From an uncultured Flavobacteriaceae bacterium (GTDB lineage Bacteria; Bacteroidota; Bacteroidia; Flavobacteriales; Flavobacteriaceae): a stretch of DNA of 64,000 nt. The translations under genes and the position numbers were made by a program. Where the stretch lies: the NCBI GenBank assembly GCA_937923515.1, contig CALDUF010000012.1:1-64000 (forward strand), in the 5' to 3' direction. The notes below the pieces were generated by a model, which worked only from the letters and a program-made list of their open reading frames with translations, ran no database searches and was not told the origin of the DNA. Numbering within the stretch: the first letter of the stretch is position 1; every line of letters begins with the position of its first letter. Of this stretch, positions 1 through 8,175 are shown piece after piece.

Positions 1-4
1 AAAA

Positions 5-71
5 GGAAAGCTTTCCATTGGTTACCTCCCGAAGCTTCGGGTTGGCAAACTACATCCCAGACACCTCTGGG
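5..71. repeat. Three consecutive short inverted repeats
   Basis: Three small palindromes follow one another: a perfect 12-mer at 5-16 (GGAAAGCTTTCC), a perfect 14-mer at 28-41 (CCCGAAGCTTCGGG) and a CCCAGA/TCTGGG hairpin with a CACC loop at 56-71. They lie beyond the tRNA terminator. No gene is seen here, and the left context is cut by the window edge, so their role is unknown. Confidence 0.5.
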
Positions 72-92
72 ACAACACAACATCTTTAAACT

Positions 93-126
93 AAAAAAGC
101 CCTGTTTTATCAGAGCCTTTTTCGCA
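93..126 (-). terminator. Terminator-like hairpin after tRNA-Asp
   Basis: Read on the minus strand, two arms (AAAAAGgCTCTG and CAGGGCTTTTT) pair around an ATAAAA loop with one bulged G and run into T residues. It lies just downstream of the tRNA gene, so it probably ends that transcript. Confidence 0.6.
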
Positions 127-132
127 ATTTTG

Positions 133-206
133 CGGTCTGGACGGGACTCGAACCCGCGACCCCCTGCGTGACAGGCAGATATTCTAACCAACTGAACTAC
201 CAGACC
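133..206 (-). tRNA. tRNA-Asp (GTC)
   Basis: On the minus strand a complete cloverleaf can be read. The acceptor stem GGTCTGG pairs with CCAGACC, the discriminator is G, the T-arm contains GGTTCGAGTCC, and the anticodon loop CTGTCAC carries GTC between TCTGC and GCAGG. CCA is not encoded. The gene delivers aspartate at GAC/GAU codons. No other tRNA adjoins it in the visible sequence. Confidence 0.97.
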
Positions 207-346
207 GTTGCGTTATTGCGGTTGCAAATATACACGCCTTTTTTTATATCTCAAATGTTTTTTTAAGTTTTTTGAAATTATTTTTTGAAACAATTGAAAA
301 CCAGAGTGTGAGCAATATCACGCACTTCTAGAGCGGTTAAGTAAGC

Positions 347-1276
347 TTAACCAAACTTTTGGCGCTCCACCATATATGTAGTTAAAACCGAATTAAAGTC
401 GGCAGTAATATCTGCTTCAACATATTTAATTTTGTACAGCATACATTTTAGGCGTAAGGCTTCAAAATAGGCATTAACTGATGCTTTATAATCCGCTTTA
501 ATAGTATCTGCATACAAGTTGATATATTCGCCTGTTTCAACATCAATAAAACGTTTGGGCGTATTATCAAAATCAAACTGTAATTCTTTATTGCCATCGA
601 ATACATGAAATAATATAACCTCGTGCTTATTGTATTTTAAATGCCGAAGTGCCTCAAATAATTTTGAATCGTCTTCCGAAGTTTGAAACATATCGGTAAA
701 CAAAAATATCATAGACCGCTTGTGAATTTTTTCGGCAATTTCATGCAAATACTTATACGTTTCTGTTGTTTTATTCAATGGCTTAGATATGACCGCCTCA
801 CTTAAATGATTTAATAGCATTTGATGATGACGCTCGCTACCCTTTTCAGGCGCATAATAATCGTACGCATCACTATAAATACTTAAGCCTACAGCATCAC
901 GTTGTTTTTTTAAAATCTGCATTAACGCTGCCGCGGCTAATGCCGAAAAACTAACCTTATTTAAACTATTTATAGAAAACTGCTCTAGTTTAGGATAATG
1001 CATAGAACTGCTATTATCTAGTATAATGTGGCAACGTAAATTCGTTTCATCATCATAACGCTTTGTATAGAGCTTATCGGTTTTTGCATATAATTTCCAA
1101 TCTATATGGCGCGTACTTTCACCACGATTGTAAATTTTATGCTCTGCAAATTCTGCAGAAAACCCGTGAAACGGACTCTTATGCATACCAGCAATAAAAC
1201 CTTCAACCACCTGTTTTGCAAGTAATTCAAGATTTTTAAAGCCTCCTGCTTTGTTAAGTTCGTTTTGTAAGTTCAT
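347..1276 (-). CDS. DUF58 domain protein (309 aa)
   Basis: This is a DUF58 family protein with a von Willebrand A-like fold. The family signature, a YNRGE..R.IDWK..A block, lies at residues 49-64, followed by a MIDAS-like DNSSSM at 87-92. I chose the ATG at 1276 rather than an upstream ATG that adds 15 residues, because the extension is a translated intergenic palindrome and the conserved start is MNLQNEL. Family members usually sit next to a MoxR ATPase and VWA membrane proteins. Here the neighbours are a tRNA and clpP, so this copy is isolated. The biochemical role is unknown; the context known for the family is envelope stress or aerotolerance loci. Confidence 0.88.
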   Translation of the reverse strand: MNLQNELNKAGGFKNLELLAKQVVEGFIAGMHKSPFHGFSAEFAEHKIYNRGESTRHIDWKLYAKTDKLYTKRYDDETNLRCHIILDNSSSMHYPKLEQFSINSLNKVSFSALAAAALMQILKKQRDAVGLSIYSDAYDYYAPEKGSERHHQMLLNHLSEAVISKPLNKTTETYKYLHEIAEKIHKRSMIFLFTDMFQTSEDDSKLFEALRHLKYNKHEVILFHVFDGNKELQFDFDNTPKRFIDVETGEYINLYADTIKADYKASVNAYFEALRLKCMLYKIKYVEADITADFNSVLTTYMVERQKFG

Positions 1277-1285
1277 AGAAAAGCC

Positions 1286-1420
1286 CCATCTAACCTCCCC
1301 AAACGGGGAGGAAATACTCATGAGGTAAAAATTATACGTTAAATATTAATCAATTTAATTAAATTTAAACTTTCCTTTTTCTTGGAAAGAGTAAGAGTTC
1401 CCTCATCTGGGGGTTAGGAA
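1286..1420. repeat. Intergenic palindromes between the DUF58 gene and clpP paralogue
   Basis: Two short palindromes bracket the gap. CCTCCCC-AAAC-GGGGAGG lies at 1294-1311, just before the DUF58 start codon. A related arm at 1400-1418 lies just after the clpP stop, so CTAACCTCCCC and GGGGGTTAGG face each other about 120 bp apart. A further stem, CTTTCC/GGAAAG, lies between them. A similar palindrome precedes dnaE (8001-8017). Confidence 0.6.
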
Positions 1421-1422
1421 GC

Positions 1423-1962
1423 CTATATCACTGCATCAACAATACCATACGCCACAGACTCCTCTGCACCCATCCAATGATCGCGATTAAAATCCTTCAT
1501 TACTTTATCAAAATCCTGCCCACAATTATCAGCTAAAATTTTAGCACTCAATTCTTTTGTTTTCAAAATCTCTTGTGCAGTAATTTCTATATCACTAGCT
1601 TGTCCGCGTGCACCACCACTGGGTTGGTGTATCATTACACGTGCGTGTGGTTGTATAAAACGTTTACCTTTAGCACCAACCGATAATAAAATTGAACCCA
1701 TAGAAGCAGCCAAACCTGTACAAATTGTAGACACATCACTATTAAGTGATTTTATACAATCGTACATTGCAAATCCCGACGTTACATACCCACCAGGACT
1801 ATTTATATATAACTGTATATCGGCAGTTTCCAAAGCATCTAAATACAATAATCTATCAATTACGTGTTTCGCAGATTTATCCTCAACCATTCCCCACAAA
1901 AATACTTTGCGTTGCTCTAACAATTTATTATCTATTGCGTCTTGCACTTTAATTTTACTCAT
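1423..1962 (-). CDS. ClpP-like serine protease, short paralogue (179 aa)
   Basis: This protein has the ClpP/crotonase fold. Catalytic residues by motif are Ser87 in GLAASMGS, His112 in MIHQPSGG and Asp161 in NRDHWM, so the triad looks intact. It is shorter than the second ClpP in this window (58544-59218), mainly at the N-terminus, where only about 20 residues precede the conserved FLWG. No Clp ATPase adjoins it; thioredoxin lies immediately upstream on the same strand. It may form mixed or alternative proteolytic rings with the main ClpP, but that is inference. The start has ATG directly before MSKIKVQD. Confidence 0.92.
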   Translation of the reverse strand: MSKIKVQDAIDNKLLEQRKVFLWGMVEDKSAKHVIDRLLYLDALETADIQLYINSPGGYVTSGFAMYDCIKSLNSDVSTICTGLAASMGSILLSVGAKGKRFIQPHARVMIHQPSGGARGQASDIEITAQEILKTKELSAKILADNCGQDFDKVMKDFNRDHWMGAEESVAYGIVDAVI

Positions 1963-1993
1963 CTCAATATTTTATTTAATAAGCATCTAAAAT

Positions 1994-2025
1994 AAAAAAA
2001 GGTTCACCATAAGGCAAACCTTTTC
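1994..2025 (-). terminator. Terminator after trxA
   Basis: On the minus strand AAAAGGTTT and AACCTTTTTTT pair around a short GC-containing stem-loop and end in a run of seven T. It starts about 20 bp after the thioredoxin stop codon. Confidence 0.65.
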
Positions 2026-2045
2026 AACTTTCTTTTCTTTTTCTA

Positions 2046-2363
2046 TTACAAAAGTGCGTCAATCGCCTCTGTATATGCATTTTTTGGTGCAACACCTACT
2101 TGTCTACCTACTACTTCACCGTTTTGAAACACTAAAACCGTTGGTATATTACGTACACCATACTTAGCAGCAAACTCTTGGTTAGCATCAACATCTACCT
2201 TACCAACCACGGCTTTACCTTCGTATTCGTCACTAATTTGTTCAATTACTGGACCAACCATTCTACAAGGTCCACACCATGCAGCCCAAAAATCAACCAA
2301 AACTGGCTTTTCACTCTTTAGTACTGTATCCTCAAAAGTCGCATCTGTTATTTCTAATGCCAT
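2046..2363 (-). CDS. trxA: Thioredoxin
   Basis: This is a classic 105-residue cytoplasmic thioredoxin. The active site WCGPC is at residues 29-33 (Cys30 and Cys33), the cis-proline context NIPTV lies near residue 75, and the buried Asp in VLVDFWA is present. It reduces protein disulfides using electrons from thioredoxin reductase. It lies between the clpP paralogue and an accessory cassette, and its own terminator follows, so it is probably transcribed alone. The length is typical and nothing is missing. Confidence 0.97.
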   Translation of the reverse strand: MALEITDATFEDTVLKSEKPVLVDFWAAWCGPCRMVGPVIEQISDEYEGKAVVGKVDVDANQEFAAKYGVRNIPTVLVFQNGEVVGRQVGVAPKNAYTEAIDALL

Positions 2364-2496
2364 AATATATTTATTTAAAAAATTTTTAATTCATTTTAAT
2401 TACACAAACTTAGTCAAAAAAAAACCCAAAGCTTACAACTCAACAATTTGTTTTCCCTATAATGGCATCAATTGGTTTTATTTAAAATTTTAATTT

Positions 2497-2587
2497 GGGC
2501 GCAACCGCAAGGGTCGGGCTATCCGTTACAAGTCCTCGCACCTCCTTCGTCGGGCTGTGGGCTTTCCACTACTATCCCTTGCGCGGG
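2497..2587 (-). repeat. Structured dispersed repeat, copy A
   Basis: Read on the minus strand, it starts CCCGCGCAAGGGAT, has AGTGGAAAGCCC and then CGGATAGCCCGACCC, and ends GCGGTTGCGCCC. These blocks recur in the same order at 14531-14680, 18377-18582 and 22875-22983. The ends GGGCG and CGCCC can pair. This is the most compact copy, lacking the long variable arm. It lies upstream of trxA on the same strand, and no ORF is credible inside it. Confidence 0.65.
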
Positions 2588-2637
2588 TGTAGTGCAATAT
2601 CATAACATTACAGCTTTAATCTACTAAAATTTGTTAT

Positions 2638-2835
2638 GTTATTACGTTAAATATATGGCAAGTTGGACAGAAAATAAGCGATTACTTTCGGTTTAACCAC
2701 AAGCCAAATCTTTTGTATTTTATTTTAATATTCTCTTTTAATACCAAATCAAAAGATTTGGCGACTTTGCAAATAGACAACAATCCTTTGATTAAACACT
2801 AATCACCCATTTTGCTATATATAGTGTTGTAATGC
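2638..2835 (-). repeat. Large nested imperfect palindrome at cassette 3' end
   Basis: On the minus strand the outer arms TATATAGCAAAATGG and CCAACTTGCCATATA match at 12 of 15 positions when folded. An inner arm GATTA/TAATC follows, and at the centre is a perfect 13-bp inverted repeat, GCCAAATCTTTTG at 2703-2715 and CAAAAGATTTGGC at 2750-2762 on the plus strand. The arms differ by unpaired insertions. The element starts three bases after the stop of the small gene at 2839. The shape resembles a folded recombination site or a MITE. The integron core GTTRRRY was not recognised. Confidence 0.6.
2825..2835. repeat. Cassette-flanking inverted repeat, left copy
   Basis: TGTTGTAATGC here is the exact reverse complement of GCATTACAACA at 3559-3569. 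The two copies enclose the two small genes at 2839-3540 and little else, which suggests cassette boundaries. Confidence 0.6.
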
Positions 2836-2838
2836 GTT

Positions 2839-3093
2839 TTACCCTATTCTGCCAGAATCTAGCATATCAAACTCTAAAACTTGAACACCGCTATTCTCTT
2901 TGTAAATAGCGAAACCTAATTCGTTAGCTTGAAAGATTGTTATTTGGTTAGAATCATATTCAAAGATTAAATTAATTTCTTTTGTTTTATAAATATAAGT
3001 TTCTCCTTTGTCAATCTCTAAATGAAAATGAATTGGCTCAATAATTATATTTTTAATGTTCTCCTCGTTATTTGTAAATGTCAACTGATTCAT
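2839..3093 (-). CDS. Small hypothetical protein (84 aa)
   Basis: I do not recognise this protein. It is acidic, looks beta-strand rich, and has no signal peptide, membrane segment or cysteine motif. Its ATG overlaps the TAA that would end the intact DUF1493-type gene upstream (TAATG at 3091-3095), so the two genes appear translationally coupled. It is the second gene of a cassette between trxA and dnaE and is followed after three bases by an inverted repeat. A partner or immunity role for the first protein is conceivable but rests only on position. Confidence 0.6.
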   Translation of the reverse strand: MNQLTFTNNEENIKNIIIEPIHFHLEIDKGETYIYKTKEINLIFEYDSNQITIFQANELGFAIYKENSGVQVLEFDMLDSGRIG

Positions 3094-3540
3094 TATCTCA
3101 CTAGTTCAATTTTACATTCATCTCTTAGGCAAAACTCTCCGTTTAGTTTACTTAGAATCAAATCACCAAATGTCAAATCTTTTTTTACTTGTCCTGTCAT
3201 ATAAAATACTATCAATTTTATTATACGTATTATGAGAAATAAATTTTATAATCAGAGTATTAATTATTGATATAGGTAATTTTAAAAACCTTACTATTAA
3301 TGAAGTAAACCTTATGAAATCTACTTCGGAATCAAAATGTATATCATAATTAAATTTACTAAAATCGATGTTGTATTTATTTGAGAAATCCTCTAATAAG
3401 AATAAATTGTCATCACCCCAAATCCCTAAATCATCAACAATTTTAGTGTTTAAATTTTTAACTTTCATACTAGATTTGTATTCCAGAAATTTTTTAACCC
3501 CTAAATAAGCTTGCTTTATTTCAGTGTATTTAAATTTCAT
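3093..3540 (-). pseudogene. DUF1493-like protein, frameshifted in an A7 run
   Basis: The open frame from 3540 gives 125 residues. Residues 35-75 fit the acyl-carrier-like DUF1493 family: IVDDLGIWGDDN..LLEDF then NIDFSKF. The frame stops early at 3163. If one A is removed from the seven-A run (T7 on the plus strand, 3180-3186), it continues as DLTFGDLI and then 20 further residues, matching the family's usual C-terminal LTxGDLI motif, and stops at 3093 in a TAATG overlap with the next gene. The intact product would be 148 aa. The cause could be mutation, sequencing error, or slippage on the A-run. No function is known for the family. Confidence 0.75.
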
Positions 3541-3558
3541 ATTTGCTATTTTGATAAT

Positions 3559-3569
3559 GCATTACAACA
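3559..3569. repeat. Cassette-flanking inverted repeat, right copy
   Basis: GCATTACAACA lies 19 bp upstream of the start codon of the DUF1493-type gene and is the reverse complement of 2825-2835. Together they bound a segment of about 745 bp. Confidence 0.6.
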
Positions 3570-3599
3570 AGCGTTTAATTTCAACCCGTTACGCTACCC

Positions 3600-6500
3600 C
3601 TAATTCAACTTAAATCTTACATCGCGCGCCTCTAAGGCACTCAACAACTCTTGAGATACCTTAACCTTTTGCCTTCTACTAGGCATGGTCAACTTCATCT
3701 TCTCTTTGGTATCATACACCAAGAAATTCAAAGCTTGATTTCCAGGATGCATGTATAGCAAGTCTTTTAAGGCTATAATTTTTTGTTCGGTTAAATCTTT
3801 TATATCAACTTGTATTGATAATTTTTTAGCATACTGTTCCATCACATCATGTAACAATTGGAAACTATTAAACTGCAGTCTCGGGTCACTCTTTTTACCA
3901 GTATCTTTATTTGTCCAACCTTCTCGCACAAAGCTTTTTACAAACACAAAATTGTTTTGCAATAAAAAGTGCCTGTATTTTAAATATTCTTCACCAAAAA
4001 TTCTAAACTCAAAACTATCAGTATAATCTTCAATAGTAAACAACGCCCAACCTTTACCTTGTTTGCTTACACGATGTTGCACATCAGTAACCACACCCCC
4101 AAACACCAATTCCCGGTTTACATAAGGCTCTAAATTATTAAACATCCCAACCGTAGCATTACAAAAAGTCTTCATTTCGGTTTTAAAATCATCCAACGGA
4201 TGCCCAGAAATATAAACCCCAACAACTTCGCGCTCTTTACTCAAGGTTTTCATGGTGCCCCACTCTTCACATGGTGGCACTTCAGGTTCAGAAAATTGCA
4301 CGCTACTTTGCTCGCCAAACATATCTATTTGCGCAGAATTTTTATTCTCTTTATACTTTTGGGCAAACTTTATAGCCTTTTCTAAAAACGTTATTCCATC
4401 ACCATCATCATGAAAATACTGCGCACGATGTATATCGCCAAAACCATCAAAACCACCAGCATAGGCTAAATTTTCAAAAGCTTTTTTATTGGCGGCTCGT
4501 AAATCAATACGTTTTGCAAAATCGAAAATAGAACTGTAATGCCCATCTTCCTTTCGGTTATCTACAATCGTCATTACCGCACCGTGCCCCACACCCTTTA
4601 TGGCACCCATACCAAAACGCACCGCACCATCTTTATTTACAGAAAACTTATAGTAACTTTCATTTACATCTGGTCCTAAAACGTCCAACTTCATACGTTT
4701 ACATTCTTCCATAAAGAAAGTAACCTGCTTAATGTCATTCATATTGTTAGAGAGCACCGCAGCCATATATTCTGCAGGGTAATGTGCTTTTAAATAGGCG
4801 GTTTGGTAAGCTATCCACGCATAGCATGTAGAGTGCGATTTATTAAAGGCGTAACTTGCAAACGCTTCCCAATCTTTCCAAACTTTCTCTAAGACTTTAG
4901 CATCATGACCGTTTGCACTGGCTTGCTCGATGAATTTTGGTTTCATTTTATCCAAAACCGCGATTTGCTTTTTACCCATGGCCTTTCTAAGTACATCGGC
5001 TTCACCTTTGGTAAAATCTGCTAAACTCTGCGACAATAACATCACCTGCTCTTGGTACACCGTAATACCGTAAGTTTCCTTTAGGTATTCTTCCATGGCG
5101 GGCAAATCGTACTCGATTTCTTCATCGCCATGTTTTCTGCGTACAAAACTTGGAATATATTCCATTGGTCCTGGACGGTACAGGGCATTCATGGCAATTA
5201 AATCTTCAAAAACGGTAGGCTTCAAATCTCGAAGGTGTTTTTGCATCCCAGGCGATTCGTATTGAAACACACCCACCGTTTCGCCACGTTGAAACAAGGC
5301 GTAGGTTGATTCATCATCTAAAGGAAAGCTTTCTGGATCTAATTGAATATCATGCTTAGCTTTAACAATTTTAACGGTGTCTTTAATTAAAGTTAGCGTT
5401 TTTAAACCCAAGAAATCCATCTTCAATAATCCTGCATCTTCTACAACAGAGTTATCAAATTGTGTGACGTACAAATCAGAATCTTTTGCCACAGAAACAG
5501 GCACAAACTTGGTAATATCATCTGGTGTAATAATTACACCGCAGGCATGTATTCCAGTATTTCTAACTGAGCCTTCAAGCGTTCTGGCTAGGTTTACGGT
5601 TTCTGCCTGTAAATCGCTACCATCGGCAATATTTAAAAGTTCGTTTACTTTCTCTAAATCTTCTGCCCTAAATTTCTTTCCGAGTTCTTTTTCATCTAAA
5701 CCAAAAATCTTTCCTAGCTTAGACATGGTTGGGATTAACTTCGCAATCCTATCGGCATCAAACAAGGGTAAATCTAAAACACGCGCGGTATCACGAATAG
5801 AGGATTTTGCAGCCATCGTACCATAAGTGATGATTTGCGCCACTTGGTTAGATCCGTATTTTTCAATCACGTAATCCATCACACGACTTCTACCTTCATC
5901 ATCAAAATCAATATCAATATCGGGCATACTAATACGATCTGGATTTAAGAAACGCTCAAAAAGTAAATCGTACTTTAAAGGGTCAATATTTGTAATCCAC
6001 AAGCAATATGCCGCTACAGAACCTGCTGCGGAACCACGCCCAGGACCTACCGATACATCCATATTTCTGGCTTCGCGAATAAAATCTTCAACAATTAAAA
6101 AATATCCCGGATATCCTGTATTTTCAATAACGCTCAACTCAAAATCAAGGCGTTCTGTAACTTCTTCAGTAAGTGGTTCGCCATAACGCTTTTTAGCGCC
6201 TTCGTATACCAAATGTTTTAAGTATGCATTTTCTCCTCGTTTGCCACCATCAATTTCATCTTCTTTATGCTTAAACTCTTCAGGAATGTCAAAAGCAGGT
6301 AATAATACATCGCGCGCTAGCTGAAACGCCTCAACCTTATCAACCACTTCTTGAACATTTACAATGGCTTCGGGCACGTCGCGAAATAAAGCCTTCATAT
6401 CTTCTGAAGACTTAAAATAATACTCTTGGTTTGGTAATCCGTAGCGATACCCACGACCACGACCAATAGGTGTGGCTTGTTTTTCACCATCTTTTACACA

Positions 6501-7985
6501 CAATAAAATATCGTGCGCATTGGCATCTTCTTGGTTTCTATAATAGGTATTATTTGTTGCAACTAACTTTACATCGTGTTTTTTAGCAAGTTGTATCAAC
6601 GTAGGGTTTACTCTATTTTCATCCTCTTGATTATGGCGCATTAGCTCCACATACAAATCGTCTCCAAATTCATTTTTCCACCAAAGCAATGCTTCTTCAG
6701 CTTGGTTCTCACCAATATTCAACACTTTACTTGGTACTTCGCCATATAAGTTTCCTGTAAGCACAATGATGTCTTCTTTATACTGCTGAATCAATTTTTT
6801 ATCAATTCTTGGCAAATAGTAAAACCCATCTACAAAGGCATGCGACGATAATTTTGCCAAATTGTGATAGCCATTTTTGTTTTTTGCGAGCAATACAATT
6901 TGGTAGCCATTATCTTTTCTGGTTTTATCGGTATGATCTTCGCACACAAAAAACTCACAACCCACTATAGGTTTTATAAGTTTCGCATCTGTAGGTTCGC
7001 CACTTTCTTCGGCTGCTGCTATTTTTTCTTTAATGCTTTTATTTGCTTTATTTACAGCATTTACAAAGTGAAAGGCACCCATCATATTTGCATGATCGGT
7101 TAATGCTACAGCTGGCATATTGTGTTCTGCGGCAGCGGCTACAACATCTGATACACTCATGGTAGATTGTAATACCGAAAATTGCGAATGGTTGTGCAAA
7201 TGCACGAATTCTACATTTGCTAAATCGGATGCATTTTGATTGATATCTTGGGTAGAAATTCCAGCTTTTGCTTTTTCTAAACGGGCTCGAATTTTAGCAC
7301 TTTCTTTTTTGAGATTAATGTGCTTTAATCCGATAGTTTGAATGGTATCTGGATTCTCTTTTTTGAAGTTTTCAAAATAATCGGGCTGAACATCTAACTG
7401 TTCTTTCGTGTACTCTCCTAAACGCACCAACTCGAAAAAACAACGCGTTGTTGCCTCTACATCGGCAGTAGCATTATGCGCTTCAGAAAAAGGAACACTA
7501 AATAAAAATTCATGCAATTCTGTAAGTGTTGGTAATTTAAATTTACCATAACGCCCACCTGGAATTTGGCACAAACTTGCCGTATGTTCTGTACAGGTAT
7601 CTAAAACAGGAAGTTCTTGTAAAGGGTTTGCAACAGCGCCACGCACAAACTCCGCACCCATTATGTTTAAATCGAACTTTACATTTTGCCCAACAACAAA
7701 TTTGGTTTTACCTAAAGCTTCATTAAACTTATCTAAAACCTCAGCCAAGGGTATGCCTTGTTCTTCAGCTAATTCTGTAGAAATACCGTGAATTTTTTCG
7801 GCATCATACGGAATATTAAAGCCTTCTGGTTTTACCAAATAATCTTGACTCTCAATACAGTTACCCATATTGTCGTGAAGCTGCCACGCGATTTGAATAC
7901 ACCTTGGCCAGTTATCGGTATCTGTAATTGGTGCATCCCAGCGTTTTGGCAATCCTGTAGTTTCAGTATCAAAAATTAAGTACAT
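3600..7985 (-). CDS. dnaE: DNA polymerase III alpha subunit with fused 3'-5' exonuclease (1461 aa)
   Basis: This is the catalytic subunit of the replicative polymerase. Residues 1-185 are a DnaQ-type exonuclease: DTETTG with Asp6 and Glu8, and HNATAD with His170 and Asp175. A PHP domain starts at HLHNH (262-266). The polymerase core carries the catalytic PDIDIDFDDE at 688-697, followed by helix-hairpin-helix and OB-fold regions (LVFGGVVTDVQ) near the C-terminus. The fused exonuclease means proofreading lies in the same chain, a form found in Bacteroidota. I chose the ATG at 7985, directly before MYLIFDTETTG; an eight-residue upstream extension is translated palindrome. No other gene shares this transcript visibly. 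Confidence 0.96.
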   Translation of the reverse strand: MYLIFDTETTGLPKRWDAPITDTDNWPRCIQIAWQLHDNMGNCIESQDYLVKPEGFNIPYDAEKIHGISTELAEEQGIPLAEVLDKFNEALGKTKFVVGQNVKFDLNIMGAEFVRGAVANPLQELPVLDTCTEHTASLCQIPGGRYGKFKLPTLTELHEFLFSVPFSEAHNATADVEATTRCFFELVRLGEYTKEQLDVQPDYFENFKKENPDTIQTIGLKHINLKKESAKIRARLEKAKAGISTQDINQNASDLANVEFVHLHNHSQFSVLQSTMSVSDVVAAAAEHNMPAVALTDHANMMGAFHFVNAVNKANKSIKEKIAAAEESGEPTDAKLIKPIVGCEFFVCEDHTDKTRKDNGYQIVLLAKNKNGYHNLAKLSSHAFVDGFYYLPRIDKKLIQQYKEDIIVLTGNLYGEVPSKVLNIGENQAEEALLWWKNEFGDDLYVELMRHNQEDENRVNPTLIQLAKKHDVKLVATNNTYYRNQEDANAHDILLCVKDGEKQATPIGRGRGYRYGLPNQEYYFKSSEDMKALFRDVPEAIVNVQEVVDKVEAFQLARDVLLPAFDIPEEFKHKEDEIDGGKRGENAYLKHLVYEGAKKRYGEPLTEEVTERLDFELSVIENTGYPGYFLIVEDFIREARNMDVSVGPGRGSAAGSVAAYCLWITNIDPLKYDLLFERFLNPDRISMPDIDIDFDDEGRSRVMDYVIEKYGSNQVAQIITYGTMAAKSSIRDTARVLDLPLFDADRIAKLIPTMSKLGKIFGLDEKELGKKFRAEDLEKVNELLNIADGSDLQAETVNLARTLEGSVRNTGIHACGVIITPDDITKFVPVSVAKDSDLYVTQFDNSVVEDAGLLKMDFLGLKTLTLIKDTVKIVKAKHDIQLDPESFPLDDESTYALFQRGETVGVFQYESPGMQKHLRDLKPTVFEDLIAMNALYRPGPMEYIPSFVRRKHGDEEIEYDLPAMEEYLKETYGITVYQEQVMLLSQSLADFTKGEADVLRKAMGKKQIAVLDKMKPKFIEQASANGHDAKVLEKVWKDWEAFASYAFNKSHSTCYAWIAYQTAYLKAHYPAEYMAAVLSNNMNDIKQVTFFMEECKRMKLDVLGPDVNESYYKFSVNKDGAVRFGMGAIKGVGHGAVMTIVDNRKEDGHYSSIFDFAKRIDLRAANKKAFENLAYAGGFDGFGDIHRAQYFHDDGDGITFLEKAIKFAQKYKENKNSAQIDMFGEQSSVQFSEPEVPPCEEWGTMKTLSKEREVVGVYISGHPLDDFKTEMKTFCNATVGMFNNLEPYVNRELVFGGVVTDVQHRVSKQGKGWALFTIEDYTDSFEFRIFGEEYLKYRHFLLQNNFVFVKSFVREGWTNKDTGKKSDPRLQFNSFQLLHDVMEQYAKKLSIQVDIKDLTEQKIIALKDLLYMHPGNQALNFLVYDTKEKMKLTMPSRRQKVKVSQELLSALEARDVRFKLN

Positions 7986-8000
7986 AAGCGGCCCTTCTAT

Positions 8001-8017
8001 CCTTCCCAAAGGGAAGG
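8001..8017. repeat. Palindrome upstream of dnaE
   Basis: CCTTCCC-AAA-GGGAAGG is a perfect inverted repeat 16 bp before the dnaE start codon. On the minus strand it is followed by ATAGAAGGGCCGCTT and then ATG. This layout resembles 1277-1311, where a CCTCCCC palindrome is followed by TTAGATGGGGC and the DUF58 start. Confidence 0.6.
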
Positions 8018-8120
8018 AATTAAATAGTTTATAAATATAGGTTCGTCAAAAAAAAACGAAGTGTATAAAAATAGGTAGAATTTGCACTTTTTTAAAATGG
8101 AGTTATAAACAGTTATAAAC

Positions 8121-8148
8121 AAAAAAAATGAGACCCATAAGGTCTCAT
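8121..8148 (-). terminator. Terminator after PA2169-type gene
   Basis: On the minus strand ATGAGACC-TTATG-GGTCTCAT is followed by eight T. It ends the transcript of the gene at 8176-8637. Confidence 0.8.
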
Positions 8149-8175
8149 CTTTCACATAACCAAAATAACCAATGT

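Noticed and set aside
2638-2835. Canonical integron attC site
   Set aside because: The nested palindrome is suggestive, but the GTTRRRY core and an integrase are not seen, so it is reported only as attC-like in shape.
5377-5826. 149-codon plus-strand frame inside dnaE
   Set aside because: It is the antisense shadow of a well-conserved gene and has no start signals.
8101-8120. Tandem 10-bp repeat AGTTATAAAC x2
   Set aside because: Two copies only, in AT-rich intergenic sequence; chance is a sufficient explanation.
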